Below, piece by piece: positions 1 through 7,731 of a stretch of 64,000 nucleotides of DNA (position 1 is the stretch's first letter; each line of letters opens with the position of its first letter). The notes under the pieces were generated by a model that saw only the letters and a list, made by a program, of their open reading frames with translations, was not told the DNA's origin and made no database searches. The stretch lies in the NCBI GenBank assembly GCA_902477765.1, contig CABSIM010000006.1, positions 1-64,000 on the forward strand, written 5' to 3'. Source of the stretch: an uncultured Clostridiaceae bacterium. GTDB lineage: Bacteria > Bacillota > Clostridia > Lachnospirales > Lachnospiraceae. The position numbers and the translations under genes were made by a program.

Positions 1-51
1 CGCAGAATCCGGCATGCGCAGGTATAATAACCGCTCCGCGGTTATTATACC
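1..51. repeat. Truncated copy of the three-hairpin repeat
   Basis: Starts with the same CGCAGAA arm and GCATGCGCAG-like stretch found in the tandem array at 25456-25773. It ends in a perfect 14-bp palindrome (arms 21-34 and 38-51, loop TCC). Relative to the distant array, one base pair in the stem is changed on both arms (G to A on the left, C to T on the right), so the pairing is kept. The element is cut by the window edge, so further units may lie to the left. It sits just past the stop codon of the amidase gene, but no T-tract follows on the minus strand, so it is not a typical terminator. Confidence 0.8.
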
Positions 52-80
52 ATATTCCCCCGGAAATTGGAACATGGGGT

Positions 81-785
81 TCAGTTCCCGTTCAGGTATT
101 CCAGAATGCCCATGTGAATCGTCCAAGCCAGCCGGTCCTGATATTCTCCGTCCTGAAGAAGCGCAGCTTCCTTCCGGTTGCTTAAAAATCCGCACTCCAC
201 AATCACAATGGGACATCTCACATGAAGCAGGAGGAAATAGTCCCCATTGGGTTTTGCCAGACGGCGGTTCTCTTGTCCAAGAACATAATCAAACCGCTTC
301 TGAATGATCTCCGCCAGTTCCTTCCCCTTTTCCGAATCCGTATAGTAAAAAACCTGCCCCCCGGAGATTTCTTCTTCATGGTAGCTGTTCTGATGGATGC
401 TGACCACCAGGTCTGCCCCGCTTTCGTTGGCAATGGCACATCGGTTCTGCATGTCGGACATTTTTTTCTGTTTTGCGCCGGTTTCAGACAGGGCTCTGTC
501 TTCTTGGCGCGTCATAATCACTTCCACATCCGACTGCTCCAGGTATTGTTTCAGCCGCATGGCTATCTGCAGATTGATATCCTTTTCCAGACTTCCGTCC
601 ACGCCTACTTTTCCCGGATCATTCCCGCCGTGTCCGGCATCCAGGACCACCACCGGCCGCTCTCTGACGCCGGCTGCCTCACCGGAAAGGACCTGTACAC
701 CTCCGTACCGGGACGCCAGAAAGACCATAACAAGAAGGAACAGCCCCATAAACGGTTCCACCAGCATTTTTTTCACCTGTTCCAC
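81..785 (-). CDS. cwlD: N-acetylmuramoyl-L-alanine amidase (Amidase_3, CwlD-like)
   Basis: A 234-aa zinc amidase that cleaves the bond between N-acetylmuramic acid and the stem peptide of peptidoglycan. A hydrophobic N-terminal segment (about residues 10-30) acts as signal anchor or signal peptide. The Amidase_3 domain follows with all expected zinc and catalytic residues: DAGHGG, the Glu of SLEKDIN, SIHQNS and VECGFLSN. Length and one-domain layout match Bacillus CwlD, which acts on spore cortex peptidoglycan; the exact role is inferred. A GH18 hydrolase gene lies upstream on the same strand, about 190 bases away behind a terminator, so the two may share a cell-wall or spore theme without being one operon. 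Confidence 0.9.
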   Translation of the reverse strand: MEQVKKMLVEPFMGLFLLVMVFLASRYGGVQVLSGEAAGVRERPVVVLDAGHGGNDPGKVGVDGSLEKDINLQIAMRLKQYLEQSDVEVIMTRQEDRALSETGAKQKKMSDMQNRCAIANESGADLVVSIHQNSYHEEEISGGQVFYYTDSEKGKELAEIIQKRFDYVLGQENRRLAKPNGDYFLLLHVRCPIVIVECGFLSNRKEAALLQDGEYQDRLAWTIHMGILEYLNGN

Positions 786-888
786 CTCGGACTGTGTTTG
801 TAAAATATATCCTCCCGCCGAAAAAAAAAGAACCTCTTTTCACATTCCCTGTCTTTTCTGTTTCCGTGAAGGTTTCCTTTTATGCAGA

Positions 889-927
889 AAACGGCATTTT
901 CCGCAGTACATACGGAAAATGCCGTTT
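889..927 (-). terminator. Intrinsic terminator after the GH18 gene
   Basis: Perfect 15-bp inverted repeat (889-903 with 913-927) and 9-base loop, followed on the minus strand by a short T-run. It lies 45 bases past the stop of the GH18 gene and upstream of the amidase gene. Confidence 0.8.
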
Positions 928-972
928 CATGAACGGTTTCCGGTTTTCAGTTTTCCTGCTGTCCGGCTTCTG

Positions 973-2619
973 TCAGTCCCAGCTGATGGCTTCCCAGGCA
1001 GCTGCATCTTCCAGCCCCAGCTTCCAGCAGGCAACGCCGGCCAGATCATATTCCTTAATGACATTCATCTTTTCCTTCAGGGAATCTTCTTCCTCCATCC
1101 AGATGTACTGCATTCCTTCCTCGCTCTGGAATTCGCCGTAATACTGGCACAGTTCCTTCTGCCAGTAAAGCTCCACATGATTTTCTTCTACCCATTCCTT
1201 GGCCTTTTTAATGCCCAGAGCAGAAGATTTCCATCCGTCATCCGTCTCTGTCCAGAGGCGTGTATAGAACGGAACGCCGTTGATCACCTTTTCTTTGGGC
1301 ACATCCTCCAGTGTCCTCTGAATTCCTCCCCGGACATACTCAATGGATGCCACGGAACCGGCCTCACCGCCGGCATAATGCTCATCGTATCCCATGATGA
1401 TCACGTAATCTGCCACGATTCCCTGCTCTTCTCTGTCGTAGAAGTCATTATAACTGGCCGGAACATAATTGTCCACAGACAGAATAATTCCCTTTTCACG
1501 GCAGGGAATGGAAAGTTCCCGCAGAAACTGGATGTAATGAACACCGGCTTCCGGCTTCAGTCCCTCAAAATCCATGTTGAGTCCGTCCAGATCATATTTC
1601 TCCACATCTGCCATCAGGCTGTTGATCAGCTTTCTCCTGGTGGAAGTGGATGCCAGAAGTACCTCTGTCTGCACATCATCACTGAAATTGTCCATGAGAG
1701 CCCATACCTGAAGCCCCATGGAGTGGGCCTGATCCACATACTCTCTGCTGGCCAGGGATTTATAATTGCCCTCATTGTCCGTCAGAGAGAACCAGGTGGG
1801 TGAGATCACATTGACTCCGTCAGTGACTGCCACCAGACCGGCCAGCTGATCGTTGGCGTCCATGGTGGTTACCTGATGCCATGCCAGAGTCACCTTGCCG
1901 TCCACAGAAGTTCCGTTATATACAGGCTCGGTAAAATCTCCCGTCACCTCTCTGGTTTCCGGCTCCTCCAGGAACCGGTCCTGAATATATCCCACATGAC
2001 CGTCTGCCGTCTCCACCCTGGACCAGCCGTCTTCCGATTCCAGGACCTTCACTTCATATCCTCTGGCCGCATCCGTCACAATGGGACTTTTGATGCTGCT
2101 GTCTTCCCGGACCTTTCCGTCCTTTTTCAGAACGGAAATCTGTCTGCTGCCCCATTCCCCGATCAGGACTCGCTTCACATCGCCGGAATCAAACGCCAGA
2201 AACTGCCTGTTGGTATAGTTGGACACCAGTCCCAGAGCCAGATATATCTCTCCCTCTTCCTCCAGAAGAAGGGGTGCACCGCTGGAACCCACAGTTCCTG
2301 CATCGGCATAGACAATCTGATCCGGAAGTGCATAGACCAGCAGATCTTCCGTGCTGTCCCAGTAAAACCGCTTGTTGATATTTTCGTTGACCCAGGTCAG
2401 CGGAAGATAGGTCTGCCCGTTTCTGTATATTCCCTTGCTTTCCTGCAGACTGTCCTGATAAAGGACTGCCACCTGATCTCCTGAGACATCATACAGCCGG
2501 CTCAGATCTGCTCTTTCATCTGACGGTATATATCTTTTCACAAACCGGAATCCCAGTGCTCCCAGAACAATGACCAGAATCAGTCCCAGTGCCACAAGGA
2601 CGGGAATCATTTTTTTCAT
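973..2619 (-). CDS. Secreted or membrane-anchored glycoside hydrolase family 18 protein with SH3 domain
   Basis: 548 aa. A single N-terminal hydrophobic segment (about residues 5-27) suggests a signal anchor. Residues about 35-150 resemble a copper-amine-oxidase-like or stalk region, residues about 160-217 look like a bacterial SH3 domain, and residues about 235-545 form a GH18 TIM barrel. The GH18 signature is present as DGLNMDFE, with D345, D350 and the acid catalyst E352. Related spore and cell-wall GH18 proteins (SleL/YaaH type) act on amino-sugar polymers; here the substrate is inferred to be peptidoglycan. The gene is monocistronic by its terminator at 889-927. Confidence 0.85.
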   Translation of the reverse strand: MKKMIPVLVALGLILVIVLGALGFRFVKRYIPSDERADLSRLYDVSGDQVAVLYQDSLQESKGIYRNGQTYLPLTWVNENINKRFYWDSTEDLLVYALPDQIVYADAGTVGSSGAPLLLEEEGEIYLALGLVSNYTNRQFLAFDSGDVKRVLIGEWGSRQISVLKKDGKVREDSSIKSPIVTDAARGYEVKVLESEDGWSRVETADGHVGYIQDRFLEEPETREVTGDFTEPVYNGTSVDGKVTLAWHQVTTMDANDQLAGLVAVTDGVNVISPTWFSLTDNEGNYKSLASREYVDQAHSMGLQVWALMDNFSDDVQTEVLLASTSTRRKLINSLMADVEKYDLDGLNMDFEGLKPEAGVHYIQFLRELSIPCREKGIILSVDNYVPASYNDFYDREEQGIVADYVIIMGYDEHYAGGEAGSVASIEYVRGGIQRTLEDVPKEKVINGVPFYTRLWTETDDGWKSSALGIKKAKEWVEENHVELYWQKELCQYYGEFQSEEGMQYIWMEEEDSLKEKMNVIKEYDLAGVACWKLGLEDAAAWEAISWD

Positions 2620-2870
2620 TTGCGCATTCTCCTGATATCATATTGATATAGTGCGGACCGGATTTTCTCCGGAGGCCGCTCCCGGCAGGATACCTTCCCT
2701 GTCAGACGGCATGTTTTCCCCGCACCTGCTCCCGCTCATTATATCATATTTTTTCTGTAAATTTGTTAATTTTTTATAACTTTTCCCGCCCGATATGCTT
2801 AAAAGTCTCCGCGGCAAAACAGGGTCTCCAAAGCATGTCCTTTCCCTCCCTCTGCTCTGCTTTTTCTCCT

Positions 2871-3131
2871 TTATTTGTTATATACTTTATCAAACCGGAT
2901 CTCTTTCAATCCGCCCGTATCTGCCTGTACATAGTCTCCCATATAAAACATGCCGTCCTCGCTGACCCGGAAGAGTTTTTCCCAGTCCTCGGGACCTGAC
3001 GGTTTTCCGTCCATGTAAATGGGGATTCCCTTCTCGCTGTACCGTCTGAGTCCATCCAGATATTTTTTCATGTCCTCGTTTCTCATCTGTGTTCCGGCAG
3101 AATCTTTTCCGCCTTTGCCTTTATTTTTCAT
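2871..3131 (-). CDS. Small hydrophilic protein of unknown function
   Basis: 86 aa, highly charged, without signal peptide, membrane segment or Cys motifs. The N-terminus is Lys/Gly-rich. The C-terminal half (about residues 40-85) alternates aromatic and charged residues (IYMDGKPSGPEDWEKL, FYMGDYVQAD). I do not recognise the family. It is the third gene after the kinase and the MinD-like gene on the same strand, 96 bases downstream, and could be part of the same unit. The start is preceded by a purine-rich AGGAGG-like stretch (reverse strand of 3132-3145), which supports translation. Confidence 0.6.
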   Translation of the reverse strand: MKNKGKGGKDSAGTQMRNEDMKKYLDGLRRYSEKGIPIYMDGKPSGPEDWEKLFRVSEDGMFYMGDYVQADTGGLKEIRFDKVYNK

Positions 3132-3227
3132 ACATCCGTCCTCCTGACGGCCGGCAGGGCCTCAAGGAAGGTTTCTGTGACATTTTCCCCTGCCGGCACT
3201 GTTTGCTTGCCGGTCGGTATCCGGATT

Positions 3228-3842
3228 TTATCCGGCGCCGTCCATCAGCCGGTCAAAAAAATCCCTGACTTCCCATGTGACAGCAAATGCATCCGCTGAA
3301 AACGGAATTCTCTGAGTTTCCAGGCGGAACCGTCGTCTGAATTCTTTTCTGGTCTCCTCGCTGCCGAATACGGCAAGGCTTGTCCAGCTCTTTTTCCCTT
3401 CCTCCGCCTTTTTTCTCTCGAATTCCCGGAACCTTTCCTGCTGCCACTCACTGAATGAGCCCACCAGAAACTGCCGCCGGCACCTCAGAAACTCCGGCCA
3501 TTCCCCGGACTCCATATTGCCGAAGTCAATCAGGATATCCTGATAGCCTCCGTTCATGATTCCCGCCAGATCTGCAGGACCTGCACACTTAAAATAGTCC
3601 GCCTCCAGAATCCGGAACGGTTTTCTTTCCCTGCACATTCCCGTGCACACCTGTTCCATCTGCGCAAAATCTCCGGAATCATTCCACTCCAGAAGAGCCG
3701 CTTTTCTCCTTCTGCAGCCGGCCAGGTAATTAAGCATCATCACCGCCAGGTGCGTGGCTCCGACGCCTTCCCCGATTCCCGCGATGCCGATGGTTCTCTG
3801 GATATCTTTCTCCTTTTTTTCTTTTCTGCTGTGTTTTCCCAT
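3228..3842 (-). CDS. MinD/ParA-like protein with degenerate Walker A (GVGATH)
   Basis: 204 aa. A basic N-terminus leads into beta-strand plus loop IGIAGIGEGVGATH (residues 18-31), aligned with the deviant Walker A box KGGVGKTT of MinD/ParA ATPases, but the lysine before Thr is Ala and the signature lysine is Gly. A predicted strand, DILIDFGNME, stands where the second MinD Asp motif would be. The same pattern occurs in the C-terminal half of the upstream kinase (GIGTTH), so the two look like relatives that do not bind ATP in the classical way. The gene overlaps the 3' end of the kinase gene by 103 bases in another frame. The overlap is real unless a later start is used, but no later Met precedes the GVGATH motif. 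Function unknown; partner of the kinase by context. Confidence 0.7.
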   Translation of the reverse strand: MGKHSRKEKKEKDIQRTIGIAGIGEGVGATHLAVMMLNYLAGCRRRKAALLEWNDSGDFAQMEQVCTGMCRERKPFRILEADYFKCAGPADLAGIMNGGYQDILIDFGNMESGEWPEFLRCRRQFLVGSFSEWQQERFREFERKKAEEGKKSWTSLAVFGSEETRKEFRRRFRLETQRIPFSADAFAVTWEVRDFFDRLMDGAG

Positions 3843-5188
3843 TTCCCCCGTTCTCCTGTGCCTGCCTTCATGATCTCCCGATAACAGGACTCTGCAGGTT
3901 TTCCTTCCAGAGGATTCGGAAAAAACGGAAGATAAACCGCCGGAAGTGACTTCAGATCTTCCGGAAGCCTCAGATGAAACGTCTGATCCATATGATTGAA
4001 CAGCAGGACAGGCCTGCAGACCGGGAAAAGCTCCCTGACTGCATGGACTGTTTCATCAATCTCCCACCATTTCCCTGTGCTTACCAGCACCATGAAATCC
4101 GGCTCCTCTGTGCGGGCCGCAGCCGTTTTCCAGTCCGTACCCATGTCTTCCACGATAAAAGGATAATACGGGCATGTCATCTGTACAGACTTTCCGTAGT
4201 ACGGACGGAAATCCACGGAACCCATCCGGAAGTTCCCTGCCCTGTCCGGCACTGCTCCGAAATTTTTTGCAAACTTCCTGACCATATCCGAATCATGGGC
4301 TTCCCGGTACAGAGCCGTATGCCTGTTTGCCGTAAGGAAGCCGGACAGGCCGATTGCCGCGTGGGTGGTTCCGATTCCATGCCTCACACCGGCAAATCTG
4401 ATGATCTGAGATTGAACTGCGGGTCCCCGCCATTCTGTCCTGAGGTCTTCCAGTTCTTCCAGAAGTGCACCGGCGGAAGGATAGCGCATGGTTTTGTCTG
4501 AAGCCATGCAGCTGCGGATCACGCGCCCCAGTTTCCGTTCCGGCATTATTCCCGCGTTTCCCGGAGTTTCTTCCGGAATACATCCGGTACACATATAAAA
4601 AAGAAGCGCGCCTATGGCATAAATATCCGTGCGGCAGTCCAGAGCTTCTCCGCTCCTGAGTTCAGGCGCAGCAAAGCCTGCGGTTCCATAACGTTTTCCT
4701 GCATGCCGGGCATCCGAAGCATGGCACGCATGATCAAAATCCGTAAGACGTACGGTTTGTCCGCATACCAGAAGATTCTTCGGCTGTAAATCAAGATGTA
4801 AAATGGGATTTTCTGCTGAATACATGAATTGAACGAGACGGCAGATCTGGATTCCGAAATCCACTGCCATGTCTTCTGACAGGCCGCCCAGGCGTTTCAC
4901 CAGGGCGTATAGAGATTCGCCTTCAAGATATTCTTCAATGAGATAACTGTTGTTTTCATCTTCCTCAACGTCATGGACAACAGGAATGCCCGGATGGCGC
5001 AGTTCCTTTAAAAACAGCGCTTCCTTCCGGAATGTCTCGTAACCGGAGACTGTCTTGGGAACGATCTTGACTGCCCGGTATTCCTCCAGTTCCATATGGA
5101 ACGCAAGATAGACGGTTCCGGACAGGCCGCTTCCCAGCTTCCTGCATAAACGGTATTTACCAAACAGAATGTGTTCCCCTATCGTCAC
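3740..5188 (-). CDS. Ser/Thr protein kinase fused to a GxGTTH MinD-like domain
   Basis: 482 aa, cytoplasmic, with no membrane segment. Residues about 10-250 are a Hanks-type kinase: Gly-rich loop 18-24, Lys41 in AVK, alpha-C Glu56, catalytic HLD with D133 and N138, metal motif DFD (150-152) in place of DFG, and APE 174-176. Residues about 260-430 are a MinD-like alpha/beta domain whose P-loop reads GIGTTH (271-276), lacking the Walker lysine. The tail is Lys/Arg/Ser-rich and could be disordered or autophosphorylated. The start follows AAGGAGG at good distance. It lacks the PASTA and transmembrane parts of PrkC. Related kinases occur beside pilus or secretion loci in some Clostridia; none is present here. 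Confidence 0.8.
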   Translation of the reverse strand: MTIGEHILFGKYRLCRKLGSGLSGTVYLAFHMELEEYRAVKIVPKTVSGYETFRKEALFLKELRHPGIPVVHDVEEDENNSYLIEEYLEGESLYALVKRLGGLSEDMAVDFGIQICRLVQFMYSAENPILHLDLQPKNLLVCGQTVRLTDFDHACHASDARHAGKRYGTAGFAAPELRSGEALDCRTDIYAIGALLFYMCTGCIPEETPGNAGIMPERKLGRVIRSCMASDKTMRYPSAGALLEELEDLRTEWRGPAVQSQIIRFAGVRHGIGTTHAAIGLSGFLTANRHTALYREAHDSDMVRKFAKNFGAVPDRAGNFRMGSVDFRPYYGKSVQMTCPYYPFIVEDMGTDWKTAAARTEEPDFMVLVSTGKWWEIDETVHAVRELFPVCRPVLLFNHMDQTFHLRLPEDLKSLPAVYLPFFPNPLEGKPAESCYREIMKAGTGERGKWENTAEKKKRRKISREPSASRESGKASEPRTWR

Positions 5189-5219
5189 ACCTCCTTTTCA
5201 GCAATACAATCTCGTATTC

Positions 5220-5248
5220 ATTCTAATACACGGAGACCGGTTTGACAA
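5220..5248 (-). promoter_or_regulatory. Sigma-A promoter for the kinase operon
   Basis: On the minus strand TTGTCA (5243-5248) and TAGAAT (5220-5225) are separated by exactly 17 bases, about 30 bases upstream of the kinase start. Only one mismatch per hexamer. Confidence 0.65.
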
Positions 5249-5295
5249 CATATTTCTCTGATTCCTTAAAATTTTACTAATTTCTTTACATATGA

Positions 5296-5325
5296 TTGCA
5301 AAACCGTAATATGATATAGTATATT
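5296..5325 (+). promoter_or_regulatory. Probable sigma-A promoter for mecA
   Basis: TTGCAA (5296-5301) and TATATT (5320-5325) with an 18-base spacer in an AT-rich stretch. Overlapping TATAGT and TATTAT boxes make the exact -10 uncertain. It is divergent from the kinase promoter. Confidence 0.5.
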
Positions 5326-5381
5326 ATAGTTGTAAAAGTGTACTATCCGGGCTTAATCTGAAACAGACAGGAAGTGATCCG

Positions 5382-6122
5382 ATGAAAATAGAACGTATCA
5401 GTGAAAACCAGATCCGCTGCACGCTCACCAATTATGATCTGACCAAACGCAATCTCAATCTCAGTGAGCTGGCCTACGGAAGCGAAAAAGCAAGGAATCT
5501 GTTCCGCGAAATGATCCAGAAGGCTTCCAGTGAAGTCGGATTTGAAGCAGAAGACATTCCTCTGATGGTGGAAGCGATTCCGCTGGCCAATGAAAGTGTC
5601 ATGCTGATCATTACAAAAATCGAGGATCCGGAAGAACTGGATACCCGTTTTTCCAAGTTCTCCCCGGCGGAAGAAGATGATGACAGTCCCTGGTCCGCTC
5701 TCGCCAGCGAATTTCTTGAGGGTGCTGACGGCCTTGTGAATCTGTCCGGTGAAACCGGAAAAAACACCGGGAAAGCAGCCCCGCCTGCTCCGCCCGTCCG
5801 TGAGGAATCTCCCCGTGAGAACCTTCAGCAGTCCGTGAGAATTTATCTTTTTGATTCTCTGGATCTGGTGTGTGAGGCGGCCAGAGAGACAGGCCCGTCC
5901 TTCACCGGTGAAAATGTCCTTTATAAAAATCCGGTCAGCGGAAAATATTATCTGGTCCTCAGAAAAACCGGCACTGACGAGATTTCTTTCAGCAGAACCT
6001 GCAACGCCCTTTCCGAATACGGAACAAGAATCCGGCAGGATGCGGCGGCAGAGGCTTACTATGAAGAACACTTTGAAATCCTCGTCCGGAAAGATGCTCT
6101 GCAGGTACTCTGCAGGCTGTAA
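5382..6122 (+). CDS. mecA: Adaptor protein MecA
   Basis: 246 aa. The N-terminal domain (residues 1-90) begins MKIERISENQIRCTLT, typical of MecA substrate-binding domains. An acidic linker follows (about 95-150), then a C-terminal domain (about 150-246) that docks on ClpC in known MecA proteins. MecA delivers substrates such as ComK to ClpCP and assists ClpC oligomerisation. It is monocistronic, with its own promoter and a bidirectional terminator shared with the convergent DUF1858 gene. AGGAAG lies 8 bases before the ATG. Confidence 0.92.
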   Translation: MKIERISENQIRCTLTNYDLTKRNLNLSELAYGSEKARNLFREMIQKASSEVGFEAEDIPLMVEAIPLANESVMLIITKIEDPEELDTRFSKFSPAEEDDDSPWSALASEFLEGADGLVNLSGETGKNTGKAAPPAPPVREESPRENLQQSVRIYLFDSLDLVCEAARETGPSFTGENVLYKNPVSGKYYLVLRKTGTDEISFSRTCNALSEYGTRIRQDAAAEAYYEEHFEILVRKDALQVLCRL

Positions 6123-6164
6123 GCCCGGAACCGTTCCGGACGAACCGGCATACGCCCATACAGC

Positions 6165-6200
6165 AAAATCCCCTTCGGATTCCGGTCCGAAGGGGATTTT
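6165..6200. terminator. Bidirectional terminator between mecA and the DUF1858 gene
   Basis: Perfect 15-bp stem (6165-6179 with 6186-6200), 6-base loop, A-run on one side and T-run on the other, so it can stop both converging transcripts. Confidence 0.9.
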
Positions 6201-6206
6201 CAGCAC

Positions 6207-6413
6207 TTATGCGTTTTTCTTTTCCAGATATTCATTGATCACAGCCACCAGCTGATCACAGTTGATTCCGTGTACCATACATGCCTCTTCCAGAGACTCT
6301 CCCTGAGAAGACGGGCATCCAACGCAGTGCATTCCTGCACCCATCAGGAGCTGGGCGATATTGATGTCGAGCTGGAGAAGTTCTCCAATCAGCATGTTCT
6401 TATTGACCTGCAT
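6207..6413 (-). CDS. DUF1858 domain protein (hybrid-cluster-associated redox disulfide domain)
   Basis: 68 aa, the whole protein being one DUF1858 domain. The conserved C30-x-x-C33 (MHCVGCPSS) is the putative redox disulfide, and Cys52 is a further cysteine. Such small proteins are common in anaerobes and are linked by context to hybrid cluster proteins and nitric-oxide or redox stress, though the biochemical role is not established. AAGGAGG lies before the ATG. It is divergent from the ferredoxin gene. Confidence 0.85.
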   Translation of the reverse strand: MQVNKNMLIGELLQLDINIAQLLMGAGMHCVGCPSSQGESLEEACMVHGINCDQLVAVINEYLEKKNA

Positions 6414-6455
6414 CGATATCCTCCTTATGAAATCTTTTTCCTGTGTTACCCTGTG

Positions 6456-6484
6456 AGTATAATACTTTTTCCTCCGGTTGGCAA
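6456..6484 (-). promoter_or_regulatory. Sigma-A promoter for the DUF1858 gene
   Basis: Minus strand TTGCCA (6479-6484), 17-base spacer, TATACT (6456-6461), 40 bases upstream of the start codon. Confidence 0.65.
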
Positions 6485-6531
6485 GGCCCCTTTTAACCTG
6501 TATTTCTTCTTCTTTTTGATAAAAATTCCTC

Positions 6532-6560
6532 TTGAATATTTCAGGCTTTTATTATATGAT
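6532..6560 (+). promoter_or_regulatory. Sigma-A promoter for the ferredoxin gene
   Basis: TTGAAT (6532-6537), 17-base spacer, TATGAT (6555-6560), 43 bases upstream of the ferredoxin start. Confidence 0.7.
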
Positions 6561-6603
6561 TATGAATTGTAAAAGCGTATAAATCTCAAAGGAGGTACTT
6601 ATC

Positions 6604-6774
6604 ATGGCATATGTAATTAACGATACCTGTGTAAGCTGCGGTTCCTGCGCCGGCGAATGTCCGGTAAATGCAATCTCCCAGGGAGACGGCAAGTATGTAA
6701 TCGACGCTGATAGCTGCATCAGCTGCGGAACATGTGCAGGCGTATGTCCTACAGGCGCCATCAGCGAAGGCTGA
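6604..6774 (+). CDS. 2[4Fe-4S] ferredoxin, clostridial type
   Basis: 56 aa. Two CxxCxxCxxxCP motifs (C9, C12, C15, C19 and C38, C41, C44, C48) bind two [4Fe-4S] clusters. This is the classic small low-potential electron carrier that links pyruvate oxidation, hydrogenase and related enzymes in anaerobes. A strong AAAGGAGG box sits 8 bases before the ATG, fitting high expression. The gene has its own promoter and terminator. Confidence 0.95.
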   Translation: MAYVINDTCVSCGSCAGECPVNAISQGDGKYVIDADSCISCGTCAGVCPTGAISEG

Positions 6775-6795
6775 TTTTACTGCCATTTTACAGAG

Positions 6796-6820
6796 AACGT
6801 GCCTCAGGGCACGTTTTTCT
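6796..6820 (+). terminator. Terminator of the ferredoxin gene
   Basis: 8-bp GC-rich stem (6796-6803 with 6808-6815), 4-base loop, T-run; 22 bases past the stop codon. Confidence 0.9.
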
Positions 6821-6911
6821 GTATACAGGAAAACCGGATACATATCCAGCTACTGCATTCCGCAGTAGCTTTTTCATTCATGGAAAATTGATATAGAACG
6901 GAGGAATATCC

Positions 6912-7697
6912 TTGCAGAATCCCACAGAAAAAGCAGTCCTGGTGGTCAGTTTCGGCACCAGCGTCAACGAGACCAGAGCCCTGACCATTGACGTCATCGA
7001 ACAGGATATCCGCGAGGCCTGCCCGGACCGCCGGATCTACCGGGCCTGGACCAGCCGTATTATCCGCGAACGGCTCCTGAAAAGAGATCATGTAAAAATT
7101 GACAGCGTAACGGAAGCCATGATCCGGATGAAGGAAGACGGAATCCGGGATGTGATCGTACAGCCCACCCATGTTCTGAACGGCATTGAAAATGAACAGA
7201 TGAAAGCGGATGCCATGGAATTCTCCAAAGACTTCCAGAGCATCCGTTTCGGGAATCCGCTTCTTACCACAGATGAGGACAGCGATGCCGTCATCCGTGC
7301 TGTCCTGGCAGAATTTCCGGACCTGTCTCCCCGGGATATGCTGGTCCTCATGGGACACGGCACCACCCATTATGCCAATTCCATCTATGCCGCTCTGGAT
7401 TACCGTTTCAAAGACCAGGGGCATATGAACATCTTCCTGGGAACCGTGGAAGCCTATCCGGCCATAGATACGCTGCTCCGCATTGCGGCCCAGAAAAAGC
7501 CGGAAAGGATCATTCTGGCTCCGTTCCTGATCGTAGCCGGGGATCATGCCCGCAATGACATGTCGGGAACCGAGGAAACCTCCTGGCGTTCCCGTTTCGA
7601 GGCCGCCGGTTTCACTGTGGAATGTGTTCTCAGAGGACTCGGACAGTATCCTGACATCCGCCGTCTGCTTATCCGGCATATTGCTGACGTCTCCTGA
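6912..7697 (+). CDS. cbiK: Sirohydrochlorin cobaltochelatase CbiK
   Basis: 261 aa, beginning with a TTG codon seven bases after GGAGG. The N-terminal VLVVSFGTSVNETR, the central MGHGTTHYAN and the C-terminal AGDHARNDMSG are hallmarks of anaerobic class II chelatases of the CbiK type, with the metal-binding and catalytic histidines in the last two. It inserts cobalt (or Fe/Ni in relatives) into sirohydrochlorin or precorrin-2 in the early-cobalt B12 pathway. No other corrin biosynthesis genes are next to it; the corrinoid uptake operon at 28-31 kb is the only related locus here. It could serve siroheme instead. Confidence 0.9.
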   Translation: MQNPTEKAVLVVSFGTSVNETRALTIDVIEQDIREACPDRRIYRAWTSRIIRERLLKRDHVKIDSVTEAMIRMKEDGIRDVIVQPTHVLNGIENEQMKADAMEFSKDFQSIRFGNPLLTTDEDSDAVIRAVLAEFPDLSPRDMLVLMGHGTTHYANSIYAALDYRFKDQGHMNIFLGTVEAYPAIDTLLRIAAQKKPERIILAPFLIVAGDHARNDMSGTEETSWRSRFEAAGFTVECVLRGLGQYPDIRRLLIRHIADVS

Positions 7698-7700
7698 CGC

Positions 7701-7720
7701 CGGCAGTATGCCGTTTTTTT
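7701..7720 (+). terminator. Terminator of cbiK
   Basis: 5-bp CGGCA/TGCCG stem with 3-base loop and seven T residues, directly after the cbiK stop. Confidence 0.75.
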
Positions 7721-7731
7721 CTGTGAAAATC

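Noticed and set aside
397..1803. 468-codon open frame on the plus strand
   Set aside because: It runs antisense across the amidase and the GH18 gene, which have intact catalytic motifs; its own composition has no domain pattern.
6912..7697. Start of a cobalamin biosynthesis cluster at cbiK
   Set aside because: The gene is followed by a terminator and a convergent MerR gene; no other cbi genes are in the window.
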